In this document: piece by piece, positions 16,550 through 24,702 of the stretch | Position numbering within the stretch: the stretch's first letter is position 1 | Layout: each line of letters starts with the position of its first letter | Source: Streptomyces xinghaiensis S187 | GTDB taxonomy: Bacteria > Actinomycetota > Actinomycetes > Streptomycetales > Streptomycetaceae | DNA length: 64,000 nt | Assembly: GCF_000220705.2 (NCBI RefSeq) | Contig: NZ_CP023202.1 | Location: 5,858,501 to 5,922,500, forward strand | Reading direction: 5' to 3' | The notes under the pieces: generated by a model | The model's database searches: none | Seen by the model: the letters and a program-made list of their open reading frames with translations, nothing else | Told to the model about the DNA's origin: nothing | Position numbers and translations under genes: made by a program

Positions 16550-17884
16550 ATGCCGAGAACCTCATGTCACGCGCGTGCCGTGGCCGCCCTGCTGTGCGGT
16601 GCCGCGCTCGCCCTGGCCCCCGCCCCGGCCGGGGCCGCGGCACCGGCCCCGCCCGCTCCCGCTCCCGTCCCCGCCCCGTCCGGCGACCGGCCGGTGCTGC
16701 CCGCCGGCGACGGCTGGGCCTCGGCGGAGGGCGGCACGACCGGCGGCGCGGCCGCCGAAGCGGACCACGTCTTCACCGTCCGCACCCGGGCCGAGCTCGC
16801 CGCGGCGCTGAACGGCGGCGATCCCACCCCCAAGGTCATCCGGATCGCCGGCACGGTCGACGCCAACACCGACGACGCCGGCCGGCCCCTCTCCTGCGCC
16901 GACTACGCCACCGACGGCTACACCCTCGACGGCTATCTCGCCGCCTACGACCCGGACACCTGGGGCGACGCCGACCCCTCCGGTCCGATGGAGGACGCCC
17001 GCGCCGCCTCGGCCGCCCGCCAGGCGGAGCGGGTGCGGCTGGCCGTCGGCTCGAACACCACCATCGTCGGAGCGGGCCCGGGAGCCCGCCTCCTCGGCGC
17101 CAGTCTCCAGGTGAAGAACGCCGAGAACGTCGTCGTCCAGGGCATCACCTTCGAGGACGCGTACGACTGCTTCCCGCAGTGGGACCCCACCGACGGCGCC
17201 GACGGCAACTGGAACTCCGAGTACGACAACCTCGTCCTGTACGGCTCCCGCCACGTGTGGATCGACCACAACACCTTCACCGACGGACGCCGCCCCGACA
17301 GCGAACAGCCGCGCTATTTCGGTGTGCTGTTCCAGCAGCACGACGGCGAGCTGGACATCGTGCGCGGCGCCGACCTCGTCACCGCCTCCTGGAACGTCTT
17401 CGCCGACCACGACAAGACCCTGATGATCGGCAACAGCGACAGCGCGGGCGACACCGACCGGGGCCGGCTGCGGGTGACCCTCCACCACAACCTCTTCCGC
17501 GACGTGGTCGAACGGGCGCCCCGGGTGCGCTTCGGGCAGGTCGACGTCTACAACAACCACTATCTGACGACCGGCGAACGCTACGGCTACAGCTGGGGGG
17601 TCGGCTTCGAGTCCCGGCTCGTCGCCGAGGCCAATGCCTTCACCCTGCCGGACGCGGTGGACCCCGCGAAGGTGATCAAGAGCTGGAAGGGCACGGCCCT
17701 CACCGAGCGGGACAACCTGGTGAACGGCGAGGCCGTGGACCTGCTCGCCGTCCACAACGCCGGTGTCCCGGAGGAACGGCTCGGGGACGACGCGGGCTGG
17801 ACCCCGGAGCTCCGGCCCCGCGTCGACCACCCGCGCGCCGTCCCGTACCTGGTGGCCCGGCACGCGGGCGCCGGCCGGCGCTGA
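16550..17884 (+). CDS. Secreted pectate lyase, polysaccharide lyase family 1
   Basis: 444 residues with a Sec signal peptide (about 1-29, ending AGAAA) and a Pro/Ala linker. The parallel beta-helix domain carries the PL1 marks VWIDHNTF and, further on, RAPRVRFGQVDVYNNHY, where the Arg in this region is the usual catalytic base; calcium-binding Asp residues precede it. It cleaves polygalacturonate by beta-elimination outside the cell. The ATG is chosen for CAGGAG 6 bases upstream. It connects the uptake and uronate-oxidising genes to pectin. Confidence 0.88.
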   Translation: MPRTSCHARAVAALLCGAALALAPAPAGAAAPAPPAPAPVPAPSGDRPVLPAGDGWASAEGGTTGGAAAEADHVFTVRTRAELAAALNGGDPTPKVIRIAGTVDANTDDAGRPLSCADYATDGYTLDGYLAAYDPDTWGDADPSGPMEDARAASAARQAERVRLAVGSNTTIVGAGPGARLLGASLQVKNAENVVVQGITFEDAYDCFPQWDPTDGADGNWNSEYDNLVLYGSRHVWIDHNTFTDGRRPDSEQPRYFGVLFQQHDGELDIVRGADLVTASWNVFADHDKTLMIGNSDSAGDTDRGRLRVTLHHNLFRDVVERAPRVRFGQVDVYNNHYLTTGERYGYSWGVGFESRLVAEANAFTLPDAVDPAKVIKSWKGTALTERDNLVNGEAVDLLAVHNAGVPEERLGDDAGWTPELRPRVDHPRAVPYLVARHAGAGRR

Positions 17885-17900
17885 GCCGGGCGCACGGTCC

Positions 17901-17926
17901 CGGCCCCGGGCGGGGCGCCGGGGCCG
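17901..17926 (+). terminator. Stem-loop after the pectate lyase gene
   Basis: CGGCCCCGG (17901-17909) pairs with CCGGGGCCG (17918-17926) over an 8-base loop, 17 bases after the stop. Confidence 0.6.
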
Positions 17927-17929
17927 TCC

Positions 17930-17973
17930 GGGCCGGCCGGTCCCTCCGGTGCTTCCGGGAGTCCGGCCGGCCC
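17930..17973 (+). terminator. Second stem-loop after the pectate lyase gene
   Basis: GGGCCGGCCGG (17930-17940) pairs perfectly with CCGGCCGGCCC (17963-17973); the enclosed bases can form a further partial stem. With the hairpin at 17901 it gives a double terminator. Confidence 0.6.
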
Positions 17974-18050
17974 GGGCACGCCGCACGCCCGCGCCCGCGG
18001 GTAGTACGGGCCCGGGCCCGGGCGCTCCGCGGAGCACCGGGCGCCCAGCC

Positions 18051-18080
18051 TTGACCCTCTCCGCGCCCCGGAAATAGGGT
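18051..18080 (+). promoter_or_regulatory. Promoter of the semialdehyde dehydrogenase gene
   Basis: TTGACC (18051-18056), 18-base spacer, TAGGGT (18075-18080). The transcription start would be near 18087, just before two dyad elements. Confidence 0.6.
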
Positions 18081-18088
18081 CCAAGGGT

Positions 18089-18123
18089 ATTCAGCATCAG
18101 GAACAGCGTTCAGTATCTCGAAC
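18089..18123 (+). promoter_or_regulatory. Paired 16-base dyad operators
   Basis: Two copies of a 16-base element with GTTC/GAAC-type arms: ATTCAGCATCAGGAAC (18089-18104) and GTTCAGTATCTCGAAC (18108-18123), 19 bases start to start. They share TTCAG.ATC..GAAC. Both lie just downstream of the promoter, a position for repression. The binding protein is unknown; an IclR- or GntR-type regulator would fit. Confidence 0.6.
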
Positions 18124-18157
18124 GCCGCCTACGTGGTATGAGCTGGAGGAACCGCAA

Positions 18158-19690
18158 GTGGCCACAGCAGTGTGGAGCGTCGATCCCCGGACCGGGAAGC
18201 AGCGCGAGGAAGTGGCCGTCGAGGCCACGCCCGCGGAGGTCGACGAGGCCGTGCGCGCCGCGCACGCGGTCCGCGGCAGCCTCGCCGACCGCGCCGTGCG
18301 CACCGCCTTCCTGCGCACGGCCGCCGACCTCCTGGACGAGGCCGGTGACCATGTCGTCGAGGCCGCCGACGCGGAGACCGCGCTCGGCCCCGGCCGGCTC
18401 ACCGGCGAGCTGGCCCGGACGACGTACCAGCTCAGGGCGTTCGCCGACCTCGTCGACGAGGGCTCCTTCCTCGGCGTGATGATCGACCACGCCGACCCGG
18501 ACCTGAAGCCCGTCCCGCGCCCCGACCTGCGCCGCTACAAGGTCCCGCTCGGCGTCGTCGCCGTCTACTCCGCGAGCAACTTCCCGCTCGCCTTCTCCGT
18601 CCCCGGCGGGGACACGGCCAGCGCGCTCGCCGCCGGCTGCCCCGTCGTCGTCAAGGCGCACCCCGACCACCCGGCGACCTCCGAACTCTGCGCCTCCGTG
18701 CTGCGCCGCGCCGCCGTACAGGCGGGGCTCCCGGCCGATGTCGTCCGCCTGGTGCACGGCTTCGAGGCGGGCATCGAGCTGATCAGGCACCCGCTGGTCT
18801 CGGCCGCCGGGTTCACCGGCTCGGTCCGCGGCGGCCGGGCGCTCTTCGACGCGGCCGCCGCCCGCCCCGTCCCCATCCCGTTCCACGGCGAGCTGGGCAG
18901 CCTCAACCCGGTCGTCGTCACCGAGGCCGCGGCGGACGAGCGCGCCGAGGAGATCGGCACCGGCCTCGCCGGGTCCATGACCCTCGGCACCGGGCAGTTC
19001 TGCGTCAAGCCGGGCCTGGTGCTGGCCCCCTCCGGCGACGCCGGGGACCGGCTGCTGTCCGCCCTCACCGACGCGGTCAGCAGGACCGAGGCGGGGGTGC
19101 TGCTCGACACCCGGATGCGCGACAACTTCGTCCGCGGGGTGCGCGAGCGGCTGGACCTCCCCGGGGTCGCCAGCCCGGTCACCCCCGGCGAGAGCGGCGA
19201 GCTGGCCGTGGGCGCCGGATACCTCACCGTCCCGGCGGCACGGCTCGCCGGGGGCGACGCCCACGAGCTGCTGCTGGAGGAGTGCTTCGGCCCGGTCACC
19301 GTCGTCGTCCGCTACGAGAACGCTGCCGAGGTCTCCGCGGTCCTGGAGCGGCTGCCCGGCAACCTCACCGCCACCGTCCACATCGGCGAGCGGGAGGCGG
19401 CCGAGGAGAACGGCCCGGGCGCGCGGCTGCTCGCCGAGCTGACCCCGCTGGCCGGCCGGCTGCTGGTGAACGGCTGGCCCACGGGCGTCGCCGTGGCCCC
19501 GGCACAGCACCACGGCGGTCCCTACCCGGCCACCACCTCCACCTCCACCTCGGTGGGCTCCACCGCGATCGAGCGCTGGCTCCGCCCGGTGGCGTACCAG
19601 AACACCCCGCAGGCGCTGCTGCCCCCCGAGCTCAGGGACGGCAACCCGCTGGGCCTCCCGCGCCGGGTCGACGGCCGGCCGGAGCTCTGA
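18158..19690 (+). CDS. Alpha-ketoglutarate semialdehyde (2,5-dioxovalerate) dehydrogenase
   Basis: 510 residues of the aldehyde dehydrogenase superfamily. Asn in YSASNFPLAFS, the general-base Glu in HGELGSLNP and the nucleophile Cys in GTGQFCVKPG are present; the last two motifs are typical of the 2,5-dioxovalerate dehydrogenase branch. It oxidises alpha-ketoglutarate semialdehyde to 2-oxoglutarate, the final step of the oxidative uronate and arabinose routes. GTG start at 18158 follows GGAGGAA. It has its own promoter and operator pair and is followed by a strong terminator. Confidence 0.87.
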   Translation: MATAVWSVDPRTGKQREEVAVEATPAEVDEAVRAAHAVRGSLADRAVRTAFLRTAADLLDEAGDHVVEAADAETALGPGRLTGELARTTYQLRAFADLVDEGSFLGVMIDHADPDLKPVPRPDLRRYKVPLGVVAVYSASNFPLAFSVPGGDTASALAAGCPVVVKAHPDHPATSELCASVLRRAAVQAGLPADVVRLVHGFEAGIELIRHPLVSAAGFTGSVRGGRALFDAAAARPVPIPFHGELGSLNPVVVTEAAADERAEEIGTGLAGSMTLGTGQFCVKPGLVLAPSGDAGDRLLSALTDAVSRTEAGVLLDTRMRDNFVRGVRERLDLPGVASPVTPGESGELAVGAGYLTVPAARLAGGDAHELLLEECFGPVTVVVRYENAAEVSAVLERLPGNLTATVHIGEREAAEENGPGARLLAELTPLAGRLLVNGWPTGVAVAPAQHHGGPYPATTSTSTSVGSTAIERWLRPVAYQNTPQALLPPELRDGNPLGLPRRVDGRPEL

Positions 19691-19700
19691 CCGGAACCAC

Positions 19701-19730
19701 GTCCCCCGGTGCCCGCGGGCACCGGGGGAC
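19701..19730 (+). terminator. Stem-loop after the semialdehyde dehydrogenase gene
   Basis: Perfect 13-bp stem (19701-19713 with 19718-19730) and tetraloop CGCG, 10 bases after the stop codon. Confidence 0.8.
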
Positions 19731-19774
19731 CTGTTCGGCGTAACGGACCGGCGCCGGAGGGAGACGCCCGCCCG

Positions 19775-19807
19775 CGGCCGGAGAGCGGCCGGAGAGCGGC
19801 CGGAGAG
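19775..19807 (+). repeat. 11-base tandem repeat, three copies
   Basis: Three perfect copies of CGGCCGGAGAG in the spacer before the second GntR gene. The 11-base period equals about one helical turn, so a protein could bind all copies on one face, or it may be slippage only. Confidence 0.85.
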
Positions 19808-19885
19808 AGGGGCGCGGCCGCGCCCCGCGCCGCCTCCCCGCCGGACACGGAGTGCCGCCCGCCGCGGAAACGGGACAATGGGGGC

Positions 19886-20545
19886 ATGCCGGAAGGGAAT
19901 GCCGCGGTGCACGAGGCGTACGACGCCGTCCGGACCCGTATGACGGACGGCCGCTACGCCCAGGGGCAGATCCTCACCCCGGAAGCGGTCGCCACGGAGA
20001 CGAGTCTCCCGCTCCCGGCGATCAAGGCGGCCTTCGGGCGTCTGGCCGAGGAGAACGCCCTGCGGTTCCATCCGCCCCAGGGCGCGCTGATCCTGCCGCT
20101 GGACCTGGAGGAGGCCCGCGACGTCATGGAGGCCCGGCTGCTCCTGGAGATGTTCGCGATCGACTCGGTGGCCGCCCGCGGCCGGGAGCACGCACGCCGG
20201 CTGGGCCGGGCCCTCGAACCGCTGCTGCACGAGAAGGACACCTCCGAGGCGACCCTGCTCCAGGCCCGGCAGTTCCACGGGGAGCTGGTCGGGGCGGCGG
20301 GCAACGCCGTGGTCGCCCTGATGCACGAGACGCTCTGGGACCGCAGCCTGCACGTGGCCGCCGCCTCCACCGCCGGGCCGGACAACCGGCGCGGCAACGT
20401 CGCGGAGCACCGGGCCATCGCCGAGGCGCTGTGCCGCGGCGAGGGCGCCCGGGCCCGCCGGCTGGTGTACGAGCACATCGCCGCCATCCTGCGCCGCGTC
20501 GGCGTCGGCGACGAGCTGGCCCTGCCGCGCCCGGCGGACGCCTGA
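19886..20545 (+). CDS. GntR-family regulator with FCD-like domain (degenerate helix-turn-helix)
   Basis: 219 residues. The N-terminal segment (VRTRMTDGRYAQGQILTPEAV, then a recognition-helix-like LPLPAIKAAFGRLAEENAL) is a diverged winged helix. The C-terminal part is FCD-like, with His in ARQFHGELVG, AEHRAIAEAL and VYEHIAAIL. The ATG at 19886 follows a -10 element GACAAT (19874-19879) by 6 bases, so the transcript is probably leaderless. It may regulate the adjacent aldehyde dehydrogenase or the aminotransferase; nothing proves either. Confidence 0.75.
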   Translation: MPEGNAAVHEAYDAVRTRMTDGRYAQGQILTPEAVATETSLPLPAIKAAFGRLAEENALRFHPPQGALILPLDLEEARDVMEARLLLEMFAIDSVAARGREHARRLGRALEPLLHEKDTSEATLLQARQFHGELVGAAGNAVVALMHETLWDRSLHVAAASTAGPDNRRGNVAEHRAIAEALCRGEGARARRLVYEHIAAILRRVGVGDELALPRPADA

Positions 20546-20564
20546 CGCCTGACGCCCGACGCCC
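20537..20564 (+). repeat. Heptanucleotide GACGCCY repeat across the stop codon
   Basis: Four tandem units (two GACGCCT, two GACGCCC) run through the end of the GntR gene; the TGA stop is formed at the junction of units one and two. Unit number could change without touching most of the protein. Confidence 0.8.
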
Positions 20565-20651
20565 GACGCACCCCCGCGCCCCGTCGGGCATCCGCCGCGC
20601 GGCCACAACCCCGTGGACGGGAGGACGCCGTGCCGCGCATAGTGGCTGGCT

Positions 20652-21716
20652 ATGGAGACCACTCTGGGAGGGGCGCACTTCGCGCCGAAGTCGACCTATC
20701 TCAACACCGCTTCGATGGGGCTGCTGCCCCGGGAGGCCGCGGCCGTGCTCCGGGAGGGGGTGGACGGCACCGCCGACGGCCGTCCCTCGCCCGACCTCGG
20801 CTTCCCCTCGGTGGACCGGGCCCGTGCGGCCTTCGCCCGGCTGGCCGGAGTGGACCCCGGGCGCGTGGCCACCTCGGGCGCCGTCGCCGTCCACACCGGC
20901 CTCATCGCCGGCTCACTGCCGGAAGGGGCCGAAGTCCTCATCGCCGACGGGGACTTCAGCTCGCTGGTCAACCCCTTCGCCGTCCGTCCCGATCTCAAGC
21001 TGCGCAGTGTGCCGCTCACCGCCCTGGCGGACGAGGTCCGGCCCGGTACGGCGCTCGTCGCCGTCAGCGCCGTCCAGTCCGCCGACGGCCGGATCGCCGA
21101 CCTCGCCGCGATCCGTGCGGCCGCCCGCGCCCACGGCGCCCGTACGCTCGTCGACGCCACCCAGGCCCTCGGCTGGTTCCCGGTGGACGCCGGCGACTTC
21201 GACTACACCGTCACCGGCGCCTACAAGTGGCTGCTCTGCCCGCGCGGTGTCTCCTTCCTCACCGTCCCGGAGGACGGCGGGGGCCTGCGCCCGGTCTTCT
21301 CCGGCTGGACGGCGGGGGAGGACCCCTGGGAGAGCTGTTACGGCCCGGTGCGCCGGCTGGCCCGCACCGCACGCCGGTTCGACGAGAGCCACGCGCTGCT
21401 GGCGTATCTCGCGGCCCCGGAGGCGCTGGCGGTCATCGAGGAGACCGGCCCCGAAGCCATCCGCGCCCACAACCTCGCGCTCGCCGAGCGCTGCCGGGCC
21501 GGGCTGGCCGGGCTGGGCTACGAGCCGGTGTCCGAGCCGGGTTCCGCGATCGTCGCCGTCCCCGGGCTGGGCCACGCCGAGGAGACGCTGGCTGCGGCGG
21601 ACGTCCGCGTGGCCATCCGGGCCGGCAATCTGCGGGCGGCCTTCCACCTCTACAACACCGCCGCCGACGTGGACCGGCTGCTCGACGTCCTCTCGGGCCT
21701 CCCGGCCCGCCCCTGA
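20652..21716 (+). CDS. PLP-dependent aminotransferase class V
   Basis: 354 residues, fold-type I. The Schiff-base lysine is in TGAYKWLLCPRG, preceded by VDATQALGWFPVD with the cofactor-binding Asp. The family includes cysteine desulfurases, isopenicillin-N-epimerase-like and kynureninase-like enzymes; the absence of a desulfurase Cys loop argues for an aminotransferase or lyase. A -10 element CATAGT (20638-20643) lies 8 bases before the ATG, so it is probably leaderless. It is monocistronic and ends at a bidirectional terminator. Confidence 0.8.
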   Translation: METTLGGAHFAPKSTYLNTASMGLLPREAAAVLREGVDGTADGRPSPDLGFPSVDRARAAFARLAGVDPGRVATSGAVAVHTGLIAGSLPEGAEVLIADGDFSSLVNPFAVRPDLKLRSVPLTALADEVRPGTALVAVSAVQSADGRIADLAAIRAAARAHGARTLVDATQALGWFPVDAGDFDYTVTGAYKWLLCPRGVSFLTVPEDGGGLRPVFSGWTAGEDPWESCYGPVRRLARTARRFDESHALLAYLAAPEALAVIEETGPEAIRAHNLALAERCRAGLAGLGYEPVSEPGSAIVAVPGLGHAEETLAAADVRVAIRAGNLRAAFHLYNTAADVDRLLDVLSGLPARP

Positions 21717-21733
21717 CCCGGCCCCGGGTACGC

Positions 21734-21778
21734 GACGGCGGCCGTCACCGGGAATGCCTCCCGGCGACGGCCGCCGTC
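21734..21778. terminator. Bidirectional terminator between aminotransferase and ectD
   Basis: A 13-bp perfect arm (21734-21746 with 21766-21778), one A/C mismatch, five more pairs and a 7-base loop AATGCCT, between convergent genes. Confidence 0.85.
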
Positions 21779-21878
21779 ACTCGCCCAGTGGGAGCCCGAT
21801 CCGGACGTGCCCCTCCCCCTTCCAAGAGGAGGCCGCGGCCCGGACCCAGGTCACACCCTGCGAGCCTGGGTCATCTCG

Positions 21879-22778
21879 CTACTTCACCGGTGTGAAGTCC
21901 CGGGCACCGAGGAACTCGGGCCGGCGGATGGGGGCCGCGAAGGGCTCCACCGCGGGGTTCTCCACGCTGTTGAAGACGATGAAGACATTGCTCCGCGGGA
22001 ACGGGGTGATGTTGTCCCCGGAGCCGTGCATGCAGTTGCAGTCGAACCAGGTCGCCGAACCGGCCTTGCCGGTGAACAGCTTGATGCCGTGCTTCTCGGC
22101 GAAGCCGGACAGCGCCTCGTCGGACGGGATGCCCGCGTCCTGCATCTGCAGCGACCGCTTGTAGTTGTCCTTCGGGGTCTCGCCGGCGCAGCCGAGGAAC
22201 GTCTTGTGCGAACCCGGCATGATCATGAGACCGCCGTTGGTGTCGTAGTTCTCGGTCAGCGCGATCGAGACGGACACCGTGCGCATGTTGGGCAGGCCGT
22301 CCTCGGCGTGCCAGGTCTCGAAGTCCGAGTGCCAGTAGAACCCGGAGGCACCGAACCCCGGCTTGACGTTGATCCGGCTCTGGTGGACGTAGACGTCCGA
22401 GCCGAGGATCTGGCGGGCGCGGTCCAGCACGCGCGGGTCGCGGACCAGCCCGGCGAAGACCTCGCTGATCTTGTGCACCTCGAAGACCGACCGGACCTTC
22501 TGCGACTTGGGCTCGACGATCGAACGCTCGTCGGCCTTCACCTCGGGATCGGTGACCAGCCGGTTCAGCTCGTCGCGGTAGACCGCGACCTCGTCAGGGG
22601 TGATCAGCTGGTCGACCGCCATGAAGCCGTCACGGTCGAAGTCGCTGATTTCGTTCTCGGAGATCGGGCCGGGGGTTCCGGGAGCCGACCACACGACCGG
22701 GTCCACCCGCGGGGTGGCCACCTCCGTGGCGCCGCGGGTCGGGTAGAGATCGGTCGTCCGCTCGGGTGCGATGGTCAT
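21879..22778 (-). CDS. ectD: Ectoine 5-hydroxylase
   Basis: 299 residues, non-heme Fe(II)/2-oxoglutarate dioxygenase of the PhyH family. Iron ligands are the His and Asp of FYWHSDFETWHAEDG and the distal His in CMHGSGDN, all within conserved EctD signatures. It converts ectoine to 5-hydroxyectoine in the cytoplasm. The start has GAGGAGAAGG upstream and is the first Met that gives the family's normal length. It is the last gene of ectABCD, 64 bases after ectC. Confidence 0.95.
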   Translation of the reverse strand: MTIAPERTTDLYPTRGATEVATPRVDPVVWSAPGTPGPISENEISDFDRDGFMAVDQLITPDEVAVYRDELNRLVTDPEVKADERSIVEPKSQKVRSVFEVHKISEVFAGLVRDPRVLDRARQILGSDVYVHQSRINVKPGFGASGFYWHSDFETWHAEDGLPNMRTVSVSIALTENYDTNGGLMIMPGSHKTFLGCAGETPKDNYKRSLQMQDAGIPSDEALSGFAEKHGIKLFTGKAGSATWFDCNCMHGSGDNITPFPRSNVFIVFNSVENPAVEPFAAPIRRPEFLGARDFTPVK

Positions 22779-22842
22779 GGTGCTGCACCTTCTCCTCTCG
22801 TTACGTCCCTGCTTCTGTCCGTTTCCCTCGTCGGGGGGCCGG

Positions 22843-23247
22843 TCAGCCCTCTTCGGGCTCGGTGAGCAGCGGGTAGACACCGTTCTCGTCGTGGTCCTCA
22901 CGGCCGGTGACCGGCGGGTTGAAGACGCAGACGCAACGGAAATCCGTCTTCGGCCGCATCGTGTGGCGCTCGTGCCCGTCCAGCAGATACATCGTGCCGG
23001 GCTCGATCCAGTGCTTCTCGCCCGTTTCCTCGTTGGTGAGTTCGGCCTCACCCTCCACGCACAGCACCGCCTCGACGTGGTTGGCGTACCACATCTTGGT
23101 CTCGGTCCCCGCGTAGAGCGTGGTCTCGTGGAGGGAGAAGCCCACCCGCTCCTTGGCGAGGACGATGCGCTTGCTCTCCCAGGTGCCCGACTGCGACTTG
23201 ATGTGCCGGTCGGTCCCCTCGATGTCCCTGAGGGATCGGACGATCAC
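22843..23247 (-). CDS. ectC: L-ectoine synthase
   Basis: 134 residues, the usual EctC length, a single cupin domain beginning VIVRSLRDIEGT. It cyclises N-gamma-acetyl-diaminobutyrate to ectoine. The GTG start at 23247 is preferred because it gives the canonical N-terminus and AAAGG lies upstream; the open frame continues upstream without homology. It lies between ectB and ectD on the minus strand. Confidence 0.95.
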   Translation of the reverse strand: MIVRSLRDIEGTDRHIKSQSGTWESKRIVLAKERVGFSLHETTLYAGTETKMWYANHVEAVLCVEGEAELTNEETGEKHWIEPGTMYLLDGHERHTMRPKTDFRCVCVFNPPVTGREDHDENGVYPLLTEPEEG

Positions 23248-23333
23248 GGTGTTCTGCCTTTCTTTTCTACGGTCGGCGATACGCGGGCCCGGGGCAACCC
23301 GGCAAACAAGCCGGATTGCCCCGGGGAGAGGGC

Positions 23334-24602
23334 TCAGACCGTCTCGCGTACCGCCCGGGCGAGGATCCGCAGACCCTCGTCCAGCTCTTCGGGGGTGGTG
23401 GTCAGCGCGGGCAGCAGCTTGACGACCTCGCTCTGCGGCCCGGACGTCTCGACCAGCAGCCCCAGCTCGAAGGCGCGCTTGCACACGGCGCTCGCGCGGG
23501 ACTTGTCGGTGAACTCCATGCCCCACACCAGACCGCGGCCGCGCACGACGCCGCCGAGCCGCGGGTGCTCCTCGGTGATCGCCGTGAGCGCCTGCTCGAC
23601 CTGCTCGCCGCGGCTGATGGTCTGCTTCTCCATCTGGCCGTCGGCCCAGTAGGTGTCCAGGGCCGCGGCGGCCGTCACGAAGGCCGGGTTGTTGCCGCGG
23701 AAGGTGCCGTTGTGCTCACCCGGCTCCCACACGTCCAGCTCGGGCTTGAACAGCGTCAGCGACATGGGCATCCCGTAGCCGCTGATGGACTTCGACAGCG
23801 TCACGATGTCCGGCGTGATGCCCGCCTCCTCGAAGGAGAAGAAGGCACCCGTACGGCCGCAGCCCATCTGGATGTCGTCGACGATCAGCAGCATGTCCCG
23901 GCGCCGGCACAGGTCGGCCAGGGCGCGCAGCCAGTCGGCGCGGGCGACATTGATGCCGCCCTCGCCCTGGACCGTCTCGACGATCACGGCGGCGGGCTGG
24001 TTGAGCCCGGAACCCTGGTCCTCCAGCAGCCGCTCGAACCACAGGAAGTCCGGGACCTTGCCGTCGAAGTAGTTGTCGAACGGCATCGGGGTGCCGTGCA
24101 CCAGCGGGATGCCGGCGCCGGCGCGCTTCATGGAGTTGCCGGTGACGGCCAGCGAGCCGAGGGACATGCCGTGGAAGGCGTTGGTGAAGGAGACGATCGC
24201 CTCGCGGCCCTTCACCTTCCGGGCCAGCTTGAGCGCGGCCTCGACCGCGTTGGTGCCCGTCGGGCCGGGGAACATGACCTTGTACGGCAGGTCGCGCGGC
24301 CGCAGGATCGAGTTCTGGAAGGACTCCAGGAAGGCCCGCTTGGCGGTGGTGCCCATGTCCAGGCCGTGCGTGACGCCGTCGCGCTCCAGGTAGTCCAGCA
24401 GCGCGCGTTTCAGCACCTCGTTGTTGTGGCCGTAGTTGAGGGCTCCGGCGCCGGAGAAGAAGTCCAGGTAGGTGTGGCCGTCCTCGTCGTACATGTAGCT
24501 GCCCTTGGCCCGGTCGAACACGGCCGGCCAGCCGCGGCAGTAGCTGCGAACCTCGGATTCGAGGCTCTCGAAGACACTCAGGGCGGGCGGGGTGATGGTC
24601 AC
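23334..24602 (-). CDS. ectB: Diaminobutyrate--2-oxoglutarate transaminase
   Basis: 422 residues, class III PLP aminotransferase. The cofactor-binding Asp is in IVDDIQMGCGRTG and the Schiff-base Lys in TLSKSISGYGMPMS. It converts aspartate semialdehyde and glutamate to L-2,4-diaminobutyrate, the first step of ectoine synthesis. GTG start with GGAG upstream. It sits 100 bases after ectA and 86 bases before ectC. Confidence 0.95.
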   Translation of the reverse strand: MTITPPALSVFESLESEVRSYCRGWPAVFDRAKGSYMYDEDGHTYLDFFSGAGALNYGHNNEVLKRALLDYLERDGVTHGLDMGTTAKRAFLESFQNSILRPRDLPYKVMFPGPTGTNAVEAALKLARKVKGREAIVSFTNAFHGMSLGSLAVTGNSMKRAGAGIPLVHGTPMPFDNYFDGKVPDFLWFERLLEDQGSGLNQPAAVIVETVQGEGGINVARADWLRALADLCRRRDMLLIVDDIQMGCGRTGAFFSFEEAGITPDIVTLSKSISGYGMPMSLTLFKPELDVWEPGEHNGTFRGNNPAFVTAAAALDTYWADGQMEKQTISRGEQVEQALTAITEEHPRLGGVVRGRGLVWGMEFTDKSRASAVCKRAFELGLLVETSGPQSEVVKLLPALTTTPEELDEGLRILARAVRETV

Positions 24603-24702
24603 AGCGAACTCCAGGGAGTGGTCTGGGGAGTGAGGTAAGTCGGTGGGGGCGGGCAGGGCTCGGAGTCGGGGTTTCCGGGGGCCCGGGGTGAGGGGGCCCG
24701 GG

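Noticed and set aside
13506..16643. 1045-residue frame on the minus strand
   Set aside because: It is opposite four convincing plus-strand genes and has only low-complexity translation.
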